Part shown: piece after piece, positions 14,372-25,600 of the stretch | Position numbering within the stretch: the first letter of the stretch is position 1 | Layout: the number at the start of each line of letters is the position of its first letter | Origin: Hyaloperonospora brassicae | Taxonomy: Eukaryota > Oomycota > Peronosporomycetes > Peronosporales > Peronosporaceae | Assembly: GCA_947650285.1 (NCBI GenBank) | Contig: CANTFL010001487.1 | Location: 223,361 to 287,360, forward strand | Direction: 5' to 3' | Length of the DNA stretch: 64,000 nt | Notes under the pieces: model-generated | Told to the model about the DNA's origin: nothing | The model's input: only the letters and a program-made list of their open reading frames with translations | The model's database searches: none | Position numbers and translations under genes: made by a program

Positions 14372-16528
14372 TTAGCATGCCAGGCGCTCGTTCGCGAGTC
14401 GCTCGAGGATCTCGGACGCTGCCGTCGCGAGTTTCGTAAGTCGCCAGTACTGCGACCGCGTCATCTCATGGGGCTTCCCGTCCATGCAGCACAGCGCACC
14501 CACGACAATTCGCTCACGACTGCCTTTCATCGTGACGTAGATGGGGAACCCTGCGTAGAACCGCAGACTCATTCGCTTCACGGGCGCAATGTGGTAAAAG
14601 CGCACGTCGGCTTCAGCGTGACGCACGAGCAGTGGCTTGTCCTCCATGACAAAGTGCTGGCAGAACGTCTGCTCGCGCGGGTTCCGGCTCCCGACGTCCC
14701 ACACATCGGGTGCATTCGTTGCCAGCAAGCGCACAATCTCTCGCTCCACGAGCGTCACGACGCTGTGGGGGCACTGCATTTCCGCAGCCGCGAGGGCGCA
14801 AATCACGTTGAGCTCAGGGACGTCGACAATGTCCTGGAGCCGCAATTGCTCAATCGCGTTCAGCCGCACCTCTTCGTTCAGCGGCACAGGGTACACAAAC
14901 GGCTCAACCTCTGCATTCGGTGCCGCGTTCTTCTCCACGACCGCAGGTGTCATTTGGTACGGCCGCGCCGCTGCGCTTGCAAACTGACACGCAGCGAGAT
15001 CCTTCGGCCGCTTCGAGACGTCCAGTGCGACCTTCGACGCGTCCAAACACTGGGGCGAAGAGCACGCGTCTTGCAGTAGCTTTGCGTTCTTGTCGACTTG
15101 CATTTGCGTCTTGTCTTGGTCCGCCAGCATAAGCTGCGCGAGGACCGTCAGCGCCGCGCGACGCCGACCGGCTTTGGCTTCGTCGTTCGACACCTGTTCC
15201 AGCAGGTCGGCCAGCAATTGACTTGACGAGGCGTCGGAACTCACTGAAGAGCTCGGCGAGAGCTCTGCCGTGCAGTTCGACGACGTGGGCGACGAGAGGT
15301 ACTCCGTGGCGGCCGTTGTCGTCGGACTCGACGACAGGTCCGGCACGACACATTCGGGTCCGGCATTCACCGACATCATGTGCTCGTAGTCACACCCTTC
15401 GACGCTCAAGCGGCACCGCGCGCAGATATTGATCGTCGTGATCTGTCCATTGTGGATCTCCATCTCTTCCGACGCGGCACAGCTCGTGCAGACGTAGTAG
15501 CCGCACAAGTAGCACTGCGTCCGCGGGACAAAGAACGCCACGAGCTTTTGTGTGCAACACGTGCACCGGGCGTTGCGGACGTTGCAGGCCGAGCGGTCGG
15601 CATAGATTTGGACGCCAAAGCGCCGTCGGCGCACGAGTTGCGGCAGGTGGGCAATGCTGCGGCCGAGGCGGAGCAACCGGATCTGCGCGGCTTTGCGGCT
15701 CACGACGGGCGTACCACGGACGTCGTAGAAGGACTCGTCGAGCTTAGAGGGCTGCAGGGTATAGGCAGCATGAAAGACAACCTGAAGGCTATGGCTGCCT
15801 GGTTGGCGCTCGACCGAGTAGGCAGCACTGACGTTTCGAAGCTGCGCCACCCGTTGCGACGTACCTTTTAGAGCCGAACGAGCCGGCAAAGACAGTGCCT
15901 GCTGCGTCGTGAGCGAGCCCTGGGTCAAGGTGAAGCTATTGCCATCGGCGTGGCGCCGCAATATCTCGGCGTAGCACCACTGCTCGTTCTTCCCGAGCAA
16001 GCGCGAGTGCACAAAGTTTGTGGCTTTCACGGCCAAGTGGTGATACTCCTGGTCTTCCTGGAAATCGCGCGGCCGCTGGACGTAGGCCACGGAGCCGGCA
16101 ATGAAGCCGTCGTCGTAGAGACCCGTCATGCTCGCCGCATGCGAGTGGTCGGTCGTGGCGCCCAAGATGCGTGTGATCTCTTCAATGCTCGCTTCAACTT
16201 GAGCAAGTGCCAAGACGTGGTCTTTTCGATTGAGCAGCGTGAAGGCCGTCGAGCGTTCGAGGCGTTTCCACTGCGCTCGCTTGTCGCCGCGACACGAAGG
16301 AAGTTGCGCGGCCGTGGCAATGTCAATGCAAGTACTAAGGCCAAGGCGGTCGTGCACGGCTTCGGCATTGGCCACGAGGCCACAGAGCGAGACGGACAAG
16401 GGCAGAGGTGGCGCAGGGGGTTCGCGGTCGTTCCACGACGATGCAACGAGTTGCGAGTTCTTCTTGGTCGAGATGTTGGAGCGGTAGCTCGCGCTCGCTT
16501 TGGGTTTCTGCACGCGGTGTTTCCACAT
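14372..16528 (-). CDS. START-like / FYVE-like zinc finger / GAF domain protein
   Basis: Predicted 718 residues from the Met at 16528; the frame stays open to a Met at 16747, which would add a 73-residue low-complexity leader, so the start is uncertain. The N-terminal half resembles the START-like lipid-binding region that precedes FYVE fingers in many oomycete proteins. A cysteine-rich finger follows at about residues 318-371 with four CxxC-type pairs (CTCC, CYLC, CTSC, CARC). It has FYVE spacing but lacks the R(R/K)HHCR signature, so phosphatidylinositol-3-phosphate binding is doubtful. A Ser/Thr-rich linker leads to a C-terminal GAF domain (about 545-710; FCQHFVMEDKPLLVRHAEADVR region, then RFYAGFPIYV). 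This START-FYVE-GAF order is typical of oomycetes. A role as a membrane- or ligand-sensing adaptor is inference. No intron is apparent. Confidence 0.85.
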   Translation of the reverse strand: MWKHRVQKPKASASYRSNISTKKNSQLVASSWNDREPPAPPLPLSVSLCGLVANAEAVHDRLGLSTCIDIATAAQLPSCRGDKRAQWKRLERSTAFTLLNRKDHVLALAQVEASIEEITRILGATTDHSHAASMTGLYDDGFIAGSVAYVQRPRDFQEDQEYHHLAVKATNFVHSRLLGKNEQWCYAEILRRHADGNSFTLTQGSLTTQQALSLPARSALKGTSQRVAQLRNVSAAYSVERQPGSHSLQVVFHAAYTLQPSKLDESFYDVRGTPVVSRKAAQIRLLRLGRSIAHLPQLVRRRRFGVQIYADRSACNVRNARCTCCTQKLVAFFVPRTQCYLCGYYVCTSCAASEEMEIHNGQITTINICARCRLSVEGCDYEHMMSVNAGPECVVPDLSSSPTTTAATEYLSSPTSSNCTAELSPSSSVSSDASSSQLLADLLEQVSNDEAKAGRRRAALTVLAQLMLADQDKTQMQVDKNAKLLQDACSSPQCLDASKVALDVSKRPKDLAACQFASAAARPYQMTPAVVEKNAAPNAEVEPFVYPVPLNEEVRLNAIEQLRLQDIVDVPELNVICALAAAEMQCPHSVVTLVEREIVRLLATNAPDVWDVGSRNPREQTFCQHFVMEDKPLLVRHAEADVRFYHIAPVKRMSLRFYAGFPIYVTMKGSRERIVVGALCCMDGKPHEMTRSQYWRLTKLATAASEILERLANERLAC

Positions 16529-16747
16529 GGAGGACTTTTGAACAATGCGATGCAGCGCGTGTGAGTGACAGACAGGTTGTTCCAATCGTGTTAGTGCCGG
16601 TGCTAGTAGCAGTGCTAGTTGTGCTGGTGGTGCTAGTGCTGGGTGGTGCTGGTTGCCATAGCGCGATAGTGTGAGACGCAAGTGGAGACGGTAGGCGTTC
16701 ACAGCGAGCAGTTCAGACGAGCTGCTGGATTGGTGTGTAATCTTCAA

Positions 16748-18116
16748 CGAGATTGGAAACAGTATCTTACCAAACTGAATCGCGCTCGCGTGCGCGTGAC
16801 GGCTCAGCTGCAGTGCAGCTCGAGGGCGTTTGGCTTATCACTTCGAGCGCCGAATGGATTACGAGAGACGTGAGAAGAATTGCGTCGGGAAGAAACAGGT
16901 TTGGCACGCACTAACAGTCAGATCGCTCGACAGATAGACAGATAGACATAAGTAGCAGGTAAATTGGATCGCGATGTGTACTGTAGTTGTTGTTGGGGTT
17001 AAGCCGGTAAGTTGTATCCCGGATCCCAAGTTGCGACTCTACTAGACGACTTTACCAGATGACTCTACTAGACGACACTAGAAGAGGGGGAGAAGGGGGA
17101 GCACCACCTACTTTTTTTCTGGGACGGCCGACTCGATATCGGCAGACGTGCGACTGCTCGGTCGCTACATCGACGACCGGATGCAAGTCTTTTGACGGAC
17201 GAGGTGCAGTGATATCGCCTCATTGCGGGAAAAGCCACTGGAAGCTACTGACGACGCTGTTGTCAGATTCGAAGCGCGCTGCGTCGTGGATTTGTACGCG
17301 TGTGAGTGTTCCACGCGCGAAGCTGCGTCTGCGTCGTGCTCGCGTCACGCAAGAGAACAGACGCGTGTGCTCGACACTCACGTCACTTGAACGCATTGAC
17401 GTTGTCGGGTCAAGCCAATGAGAGATCCAGAGCGAAAGGAACGCCATGGAAGGCGATTACGCGTTATCTGTAGCTTGTTGTGCGACTGTTTCTGATCGTT
17501 CTAAAGCCAAACCGAAGCTGTCTCTTAATACGTGCGATGGAACGCAGAGACACTCCTCGAAAGCAGAGACGCTCCTCGAAAGCAGAGACGCTCACGTGTC
17601 CCTCGTGGCCTAAGCAGCTACTCGGGTCTTGATGACGGGCAGCAGCATCCCGTTCTCGTTCGAAAACCAAAGAGAACATCGAGCTTTAGGTGCACCCTGC
17701 TGACAATAAAGTTCCTTATGGTCCCTCACCCGGAGGTCGTTGGGCGGAAGAAGCCAGTGAGTGCTTTCGCTTCGTGCTGCGAGTCCTGACTTACGGAGCA
17801 TCCGGTGGACGCACGACACGTTCGATTCATGTGACGAGGTGCTCAGTTTCAAGCGCCACGCACGACTCAGCCATCGTCTGTGCATGCCCAAGTGCCAAAA
17901 AAGAACGCGGACTGAGCCACTCGGTCCGTCTCGAGCCCATCGAGTGAGTGAGTGAGTGAGTGACTGACTGGCTGACTGCCAACACGACCACCGGACATTG
18001 CTCGCTTTTTGGCCAGTCCGGCTGTCTAATCTGTTCCGGCCATGCCTCAGCCGTGCTAATCTGATACGGATTTGCGTGTGCGCTGCCCGTCGTCGAGCTC
18101 TGCGCGTCGCCGTTTA
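16748..18116. other. intergenic, no recognised gene
   Basis: GC-moderate sequence upstream of the START/FYVE-like/GAF gene. The frames of up to 120 codons overlap each other on both strands and show no motif. It contains a short GAGT/GACT microsatellite at 17942-17980. Confidence 0.5.
17942..17980. repeat. GAGT/GACT microsatellite
   Basis: A run of GAGT units passes into GACT and GGCT units. A much longer tract of the related ACTG repeat lies at about 19643-19725. Confidence 0.8.
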
Positions 18117-18334
18117 CAGTAGAAACCCTCTCCGCTAATACAACGGGGCAGACTCTCACATATTAGGTAGTAGAGGGTCTATGGGGCAGGAGGGGCTATT
18201 AGTCACGTGATCGACATACAATCGTACCGTATAAACGGGTGCTTGGCTGCCACGTCGGGCCGGAAACCCCTGTATTAGGTACAAAGGTTTATTAGCTAAT
18301 AATAATACGGGATTCGCTAAGAGGGGTTCTACTG
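18117..18334. mobile_element. 218-bp pogo/Tc1-type MITE with TA duplication
   Basis: The ends are terminal inverted repeats that start CAGTAGAA; over the 27-nt arms including the flanking TTTA/TAAA I count 23 matches. A TA dinucleotide sits immediately outside each end (18115-18116 and 18335-18336), as expected for a Tc1/mariner-pogo target-site duplication. CAGT(A/G) ends followed by a C-run are typical of pogo/Tigger elements. The interior has no open frame, so this is a non-autonomous MITE. The DDE relic at 11.4-13.2 kb belongs to the same superfamily, but its visible flanking motif is different, so it is not an obvious parent. Confidence 0.8.
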
Positions 18335-19640
18335 TAAATGACCAAGCGCTGGTTTTGCACGGTACTCTACGATATGCGACGCAATAGAATGGAAGGGACA
18401 GCAGCCGTCGTCAAAGGCAAAGTCACGACTGTCAACGTACTGCAACACGTGTGGGAAGAGCGGATTCCCTTTTGCTGACCAGCGATCAGAAGCGCTACCT
18501 CTTTGCTTCCTTTGTCCGTCGTGGCACTGTACGTGGCAGCGCAAGTCGTGCGATCGATTGCAAGTGGGACCACAGCACAGTGGCTGCATGTCAGTCGATT
18601 GCTTCGTGGCCACTCTCTTCTGCTCGTGCTCGACCTTCCTGCAAACTATAGTGTGTTTTGCGGCAGCTGCTCGTCCTTTCGTGCAGCTGAAGAAGCAACA
18701 GCAAGACAGAAATCGGCCTGCGTTGGGCTGACCGATTGGACACACACTTGTGCCGCTGGCATGTAGCAGAAAATGGATAGTCGTGACAGTGGTCGATGCA
18801 TCGCACATGCACAATGCAGGCGCACATCTGCTCACGCACTGGTTGCGGCATCTCGCTACCACCTTTTGCGCACAGTAAGGGGCACGTGTTCAACTCTGAC
18901 GAAAGATGTTTGGGAAAGCCTCCTGCACCCAAGCAGGACCTGTTGTTCCGGGGAAGGAGATCGCCATGGTGTACAATCCGACCCGAGCTCAAGCATTGAA
19001 CAATGTCGTAGCGCGTGGGCAGCATATCGTCCGTGCACCGCAACGTCTAAGCGCGCAAGACGTGTACATGGACGACCGACGTGCTGTTGCAGCATTGAGC
19101 GAAAAATCGGGTACACACACAGGCGCACCTGCGACGGTGTCGACTTCGACGCCCGTCTTCTCGCGCAGCTGAGTGTGTGGTCGGCACTACTTTTTTCTGC
19201 TCTCGCCCGCTCGACTCACACAACAACAGGAGGCGTGAGAAAGGATCGATGTGCACAGAGGGGCTCCACGTCGTGGCTGGCCATCGACGTGGAGATATGT
19301 TTGGGACATGTGTTGACTTATGTGTAGTGGACGCGACTGAGCATTTTTGCGACAAAAGATTTTCTTAAACGCTTTTTTTTCGCATTGTCGACGAGTTCAG
19401 CGTGAGGTTTTATCACGGACGGATTTGATTTACCACTAACGAGAGGGTCGGAGGGAGGAGACCGCAAAACAGCCGCCCGTGCGCCGGTCCACGCCACCAG
19501 CGGCCTGACCCTCTCTTTTTTTGTGGCCAGAGCCGTCTTTTACACGGAGATCTCCCGAGTCCTCCTCAAGAGGAATACCATGCCTCGGGCGAGAAAATGG
19601 CGTTCGATGGGCGGCTCAACGCATTGTAGTGGCAAAAAAC
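18335..19640. other. intergenic, no recognised gene
   Basis: Overlapping frames on both strands (up to 184 codons) are mutually exclusive and lack motifs, biased codon use or a promoter match. I see nothing to support a gene. Confidence 0.45.
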
Positions 19641-19642
19641 AC

Positions 19643-19727
19643 ACTCTCTCTGACTGACTGACTGACTGACTGACTGACTGACTAGCCGACTGACTGACTG
19701 ACTGACTGATCGACCGACTGACAGATT
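19643..19727. repeat. ACTG tetranucleotide microsatellite
   Basis: About 80 bp of ACTG/GACT units, slightly interrupted (TAGCCGAC, GATCGACC). It ends about 20 bp before the predicted initiator of the downstream gene, so it lies in that gene's promoter region. Confidence 0.9.
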
Positions 19728-19743
19728 GACACTGGAATTTCAA

Positions 19744-19758
19744 CTTCATTCCCAAATT
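19744..19758 (+). promoter_or_regulatory. oomycete initiator plus flanking promoter region
   Basis: CTTCATTCCCAAATT closely matches the oomycete core promoter consensus GCTCATTYYNCAWTTT (initiator plus flanking region). The likely transcription start is the A at 19748, giving a 5' UTR of about 155 nt to the ATG at 19903. The match is read from the sequence, the consensus is established, and use as a promoter is inference. Confidence 0.5.
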
Positions 19759-19902
19759 CGTGCACGGCACCACAAGTCGCACTTTGCAGTCGCACTACCG
19801 CACTGCAACACCAAACCAATCCGACACCCCATCCCACCCACCCACTCACTCACCCGCCTTCCACTTACACCGACTTCCCAGTCAACCGACCACCCATCAG
19901 TT

Positions 19903-20406
19903 ATGCCTCTCAAGTGGTTTCGACACAGTCCCGACTGCAGCGCGCTCGAAGACGAGCTCGTGCCATCGACGATGAAAGACGCCACGTCGACGCACAAAGC
20001 CAAGTGGGGCAAGTCGAGTACCCACCGCCTGCACCGGTCGCACTCGCAGGGCCCGGGCCTCTGTGCGCTCATGGGCCTGACCGGCTCCACGAGCCACGAC
20101 GACCTCCACGCAGCTGCGACGGGGGCCACGGAAGACGACCAGCGACGGCTGTTGTACCAAGCAAAGACGCGTCGCCGGTTCACGATCCACGGGTTCACTT
20201 CCCACTCGAAGCAAAGTGACCTCGAGCGAAGGTGTTGCAGCACGTCACTCGCTTCGTCGTCCCAAGTGCCGATGGCCAAGTCGCTCGACCGCACGCAGTC
20301 GTACTCGAGTCGAGGCGGCCACGGACGGAGTCCACGTTTGCTGCCTATGAACACGCCCCGGCAGACGGCGCACCCGTCCATCATCTTTATTGACTGCCCA
20401 CCTTAA
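19903..20406 (+). CDS. orphan basic Ser/His-rich small protein
   Basis: Predicted 167 residues starting MPLKWFRHSPDCS. The frame is open further upstream to 19726, but the ATG at 19903 lies downstream of a good initiator match and is where strongly C/G-ending codon use begins, like that of the neighbouring genes. The protein is basic and rich in Ser, His, Thr and Arg, with no signal peptide and no membrane segment. It has a short conserved-looking patch, RRRFTIHGFTSHSK, about two thirds along. I recognise no family. A competing 212-codon minus-strand frame (19746-20384) is probably a shadow created by GC-rich third positions. It is likely a real gene of unknown function. Confidence 0.6.
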   Translation: MPLKWFRHSPDCSALEDELVPSTMKDATSTHKAKWGKSSTHRLHRSHSQGPGLCALMGLTGSTSHDDLHAAATGATEDDQRRLLYQAKTRRRFTIHGFTSHSKQSDLERRCCSTSLASSSQVPMAKSLDRTQSYSSRGGHGRSPRLLPMNTPRQTAHPSIIFIDCPP

Positions 20407-21608
20407 CTCAGCCCGTCGTGTACATAGGAAGTCATTCGCTTGACAAAAGCGTCGAGTGACCGAGTGCAAAGAAGAAGAAGTAGGAACTAAATATATAAAT
20501 ATATATATATATATATCAAACGCACAGCGTGTGCAGAACTAATGCTGAACACATCCGACCAAACTGATTCATTCCCGGACCGGTGCAGAATCTGTTTATT
20601 CTTCTTCGGATGTGGCTCTCTATGTGCAATGTGGACGTGTTGTTGTGCGACTTGCGAGTACGCGTCGTGCCACATACGACAGCGGCGCTGTTGGTACCAA
20701 TTGACAACGTGATAGACCGATCGACCGTCTCAAGAGCGTTCAAGAAAAAAGAGCCTCTTTGAAACGCCTTTGCGTACGTGCGATACCATAGGTGCGGTAC
20801 GCACGGGATGGCGCGATCTGACACGTGTTGCGATACAGTCGCCACGTTTCGTAAGGATGGGCTGATTTGTTGCCATGCTAAACTGCACGCGGCGTCGTCA
20901 TGTGGACGGAGGGAGTATTGAAGAAGAAGAAGGAGAAGAAGATAAAGGATTTATACCATCTACGGCTCAGCGGGCGTCGAGGAGGACACCACGTAAGCAC
21001 GACACGAGGGGGTACGGGACTTTACATACACAGCTGCTGCAAGCGAGATCTTCTCTCACTTGGAATAGTACGAGCGCTACCTGTCCAGAAGGACTGAACC
21101 CTTCTGCCATCAAGTCATCAACAGGAGCGTCCGCGACCAGCTTTTGCTTTTGTTTGCTTCTCCAGAGCAGGCGGCGATGACGACGTCAGTATATCCTCAG
21201 CAGAAGAAGTAGAGACGTTGCGATAGCCTGAGTAGTAAGGATGACGCTGGTCGATCCTTTGTCGTCAGACGCAGTCTAAGACATTCGAGGGTGGCTCGCG
21301 AGAGAGCGTACGTACTATCTGTCTGTCAATGAGAGAGAAATGCAAAGAAAGTCGCTTGCGTCCCTTGCAATGTACAGAGCACTCGAGTCACATGTACGCG
21401 TCATCGAAGCAAGTAGCTTTAGATGCTATGTCCACTGCTGAACACGCTTTAGGGCCTGATGATGGTGCAAACTTGCAGCATCCCATATGTCCATGCGCTG
21501 AGGACGTTGTCTTATCATCGTACTTGACCCATATCCACGATGTAGAGCGAAGACCAGTCGTACTGCGGCTGGCTGGGACCATACGTGGAAGCCCCACGCC
21601 GTCCTTGT
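20407..21608. other. intergenic with AT microsatellite
   Basis: No gene recognised. A TA dinucleotide tract lies at about 20490-20515. The region separates a plus-strand gene and a minus-strand gene that end towards each other, so it holds two 3' ends. Confidence 0.5.
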
Positions 21609-22619
21609 CTAGATTTTCGAGGTCAGAGATGTCGTCGGCTCTGCATCAGGTACCACTGAGGGTGCAGCAAACCGCTTGTCGAGCCAGTTGCTGGCATACT
21701 CCATGACCTGCTGCTTCTCGGGTTCGTTCCAGAGACAATGGAAAAGTCCCTGGAACAACTTGAGCTCCTTGTCCTTGACAGCAGCTCGACTGACAAAGTC
21801 CTTGACAACTTGTACACTCGTGACCTTATCTTCCGTGCCCTGCAGCACAAGCAGCGGCACGCGACTAAACGCGCTCTCGTGGTCCTCGATTTGCTCATTG
21901 CCTTGTAGCTGCTTCATTCCCGAAGCCACTTGCACCGCCATGAGCATTGTCAAGTTGTCCGTGACATTTAACGGATCGGTCATGTAATTTGTCAGGAAAG
22001 TCGAGTCCCGCGTAAGCCCTTGAAAGTTGACGCCCGCCACGAGTCGTGCAGTTGGCAACAGCCACACGAGTGGCATGGCCACCATCTCTATGACACGGAG
22101 AGCAGGTGTCAACTCGACGGCAATGGCTGGCGATGCAACAACGCAGCCATCAAACCGATGGACGCCGGACAGAATTGTATTCAGAGCAACTAGCGCTCCA
22201 AACGAGATGCCCATGATGACCAGAGGAGGCGGTGCAGCTGTCTCTTGTGGCAGCATCTCGCGATACACGACTTGCTGTGCTGTCGCTACAAAGTCGTTCG
22301 TGTCGTCGACGAAGTAATGGAACGCGGATCCATGGGCCCGAAGACCCGGTACCTCGCACGCGCTTTGGCCGTGTCCCAGCATATCGTACGCAATGACGCC
22401 ATAGCCCGTGCGACACAAGTGGCGATAGACGTGTGCAAACCGTAGCGAGTGCTCGCCGATACCGTGTAGAAAGAGCACGACAGCACGAAGAGGTACCGAA
22501 GGAGGCGGAAACGCAGCGCAGTAGAAGAGCTTCTGGTTGCGACGGTTGACAAAGTGGCCGTCAAGGTACCGCTGATCATCGAGCAGCGATACCTGAGTGG
22601 ACAACATGGAGGAGGTCAT
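21609..22619 (-). CDS. alpha/beta hydrolase, monoacylglycerol-lipase type
   Basis: Predicted 336 residues from the Met at 22619. The frame is open to 22844, but that leader is a Ser-rich low-complexity stretch typical of 5' UTR, so I favour 22619. The protein has the full serine-hydrolase set: the oxyanion motif FLHGIGEHS, the nucleophile elbow GISFG (GxSxG), the acid in GTEDKVTS and the histidine in GLFHCLWNE. The HGxGEHSxRF pattern and the order of motifs fit monoglyceride lipases and lysophospholipases of the Hydrolase_4 family, which release free fatty acid from monoacylglycerols or lysolipids. No signal peptide or membrane anchor is evident with the chosen start. Substrate and location are inferred from family membership. 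No frameshift or missing residue was seen. Confidence 0.88.
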   Translation of the reverse strand: MTSSMLSTQVSLLDDQRYLDGHFVNRRNQKLFYCAAFPPPSVPLRAVVLFLHGIGEHSLRFAHVYRHLCRTGYGVIAYDMLGHGQSACEVPGLRAHGSAFHYFVDDTNDFVATAQQVVYREMLPQETAAPPPLVIMGISFGALVALNTILSGVHRFDGCVVASPAIAVELTPALRVIEMVAMPLVWLLPTARLVAGVNFQGLTRDSTFLTNYMTDPLNVTDNLTMLMAVQVASGMKQLQGNEQIEDHESAFSRVPLLVLQGTEDKVTSVQVVKDFVSRAAVKDKELKLFQGLFHCLWNEPEKQQVMEYASNWLDKRFAAPSVVPDAEPTTSLTSKI

Positions 22620-25600
22620 GGTGGTGGATACAGAGAGGAGGGGGAGTGGGAAGAACGGGGAGGAGGAGGAGGAAGATCGCGACGGGTCACGAGTGACGTC
22701 TAGAGGCTGTTGTTGGGATTGTTGAGTGAGGAGACTGTGAGAGGCTATGTAGAAGGTGATCCTGTCGGACGTGATGGCGGTGGACTGGCGATTAGACAGA
22801 TGGAGACGATTCGCGAGACGTGGCCGAGGGACTGTCGATCGCACAAGCTATGGAGCAGCTCCACTTCCGGTCGAAACGGCAGGAAGTGAGCGAGCGATCA
22901 TTGTGGTTTGTTCCCAGAGTTTTGGGTTGGGGTTCAACAAACGTGAAAGTCGGTATTGCGACAGGACGAGTGGAACTGGTCACATGTTGGATCAGGCGAT
23001 AGGGTGTCTAAGTAGGAACTTGCTTTGTGCAGACAGCTACATACGCTACGAGTGTTTATGCTGACAAGAAAGAAGTTGGTGGCCGTCGCTTGTTCAGCAT
23101 CGCATGCCTTTATATGACTTTGTTTCTGCTTGGAAGTCGAATGAATCGAGAGACTGTCGTGACGCAGACTCTTGCTGACAAAAGCTGCGGCGTGGCACAG
23201 TCGCGACCGCGAAGGCGGCAATCAAAGTTCGACGTGAAGCAGCTGCGATACACGCGCATTAGGCCACACGAAGGGGGACGAGAAGTCCACGATAGTTTCC
23301 ATGTTACTAACGCTAAAAAGCTGCGAGGTGGTTGACAACGTGGCAACAACGAACGACATTGCATCAGAGAAAGACGTCCGCCTGTCCAGACGTACAGTAT
23401 CGGTGGGAGCTTTGACATGTCGTCCATTGCTTGGCCCTCGTTGACAGCAGCAAGAAGCGGTGTCTCTACATCGATGTCAACCGTTTGTGGGTATGTGTGT
23501 GTGTTCGCTATCGCAGCTTTCGTGTGCCAAAGCTCGTTGTGTCTGCATTGCTCAGTCTACTGACCTGCGGCATGCCAATACCGGCAACCGCAACAAAGCG
23601 CAGCTTCGAAGAGAGGATACATCGTCAGTCATTCCACGCAACAGCGCCCACTCCATAGTATGCTGCCCGCCTCGGAGGCCTCAGACTCTCGACACAACTG
23701 ATTCATCAACTAGCACCATTACTGTACGCGTTGATGGCGTCGTCTACGAGCTACGTAGATAGACCTAGCGCGTTTTCTGGTTTACAGATTGTCATCCGCA
23801 TGCACAGAGAACGCAAGAGGTACGATCGCGACCTCTCGCTTTTGTCGCACGCCTTCTTCCCGAATGGTGTGAGGGGGGGGGAACTGTATCATCACACGGC
23901 CGCTCATTATACCGTACTGCCCATTGCGCGTCGTGCGAAAGCTATTCCATCACTTTGTTGCTTGATGGCACTTTCAACAGGCTGTTTGTCTGCCGCGACG
24001 TGCCTCTTGCCGAAAAAAGGCCGTTGTTTCCAGTCCACATTTCGAACGGGAAGAAGCGGTAGGTACCGCCATGACGTGTTGGCACGCGGTCCTGTTTGGG
24101 CCACACATTCAGTGGATTCGTCTTTACTGACGATAGTCCACAGTGGGCGGCCGGTCGTCCTAAGCGTCGTCGTGACGTTTGCATCGAGCTAATTCATTGC
24201 ATAAAAGAACGGTACCGTGGTCCTCTATTTTCGCACGGCCGAAGACTTTTTTTTAGTGATACCTAACGTATTTCAGTGGCCTGGTTAGCAAATTGAGATG
24301 TATATCTTTTCGAATGTGATGACGCCATCAGCGAACAGCGTGAAACTTATCGGTATTGCCACAAGTAGACGCGTCGGTAAGTATCACCTGTAGCGCCTGA
24401 CAGGGCAGATATGTCATAAGCCCGAATCTTCCACGAAGACTGTTGTGTAACGCGTGCGTATCCGCGTTCTCTCATCTGCATATACGCTTTGCATGCATCG
24501 CATTCGTCTCCACACGCTGCATCGTTGTTGCTTGCAAAGATATTGCCGTCGTCGTGCACGATCTGGTAGGCCGATACGGATCTCAGGTGCAGGTTGATCT
24601 CGTGACCACCGTAGACTTTAAACTTTTACAGACAGAGAGCGAAGCTGTAGAGGTTGTAGTGAAGACACGAACTCGTGTTTGACACGACATACGTGTTTCG
24701 AACATCCAGCTGAATGTGGGCGTTGTACGGGAAGTTTGCAGTCGATTGGACCGTGGGGATGATGCACAAGTTGGTGGAGGACATCGCTTTCGCAATTGCT
24801 GTCTTGGAGTTCGCTCTTTATTCCGCGAATCAAGAGAAATGATGGGAAGAAACACGATGTGAAGCTGCAGAATCGGGCAAGCGAGCAGGCTGAACAAGCT
24901 TAGTGAAATTGTCATGCATAAGTGCGTGCTACATCAAGTGCATCGTATATACGTAACATGTCGGTATCCCACACGGTAGTTGGGACTCCTGTATCGATAG
25001 ATCGAAGAAGATTTCGGGTCATGCAGTACATTGTTCCCAATCGAAGACTTCGTACATCAAAAGACGTGAGCTACGTCGACATCTCGACTGCATGTTGGGC
25101 AGCACATAAGACGTAACGTGCGAATTGGGGTTTGCTAACATCGCTGCAGCTCACCTTGTGCGTTTTCGAGTCGTGAGCCCTCTGGAAGACGGCTGTCAGC
25201 AACGATGACGCGAGTGTGACCGCTGCCAGTCACTTGGTGGGAAAAGCACAGGCCAGAGAAGGTAGTGGCGTTGCGATGTCGCGAGTAGAGCCGTACAGCG
25301 CAAAGAGCTGAACCTCGAAACAATCCATCAACGGGACACACGCTGACGGCCCTGTTTGATCGCTAAAGGACAGTGGCACAATGGGCCGCTAGTGTCAAAT
25401 ACAGCTGAGCTCGTGCCTTGTCCCTGCTCTTGCTCAAAGCTGAGCGACTTTACTCGATGCTCGTACATTGTCTCGTGCCGCGCTATGACTCCCTTTTGTT
25501 GAAGAGCGAGCGAGTTGGTTCGTCACGAGTCCTGTGGATCTAGTTACCTGAGTATGGCCAGCGTACGCGATGGTGTGCTCGAGCATAGAGAGTCGCACTA

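Noticed and set aside
18329..19327. Overlapping frames of 150-184 codons on both strands
   Set aside because: They are mutually exclusive, motif-free and without promoter signals, so there is no reason to choose any of them as a gene.
19746..20384. 212-codon minus-strand frame opposite the orphan gene
   Set aside because: It has no motif, unusual composition and no promoter match. The plus-strand frame has gene-like codon use and a good initiator.
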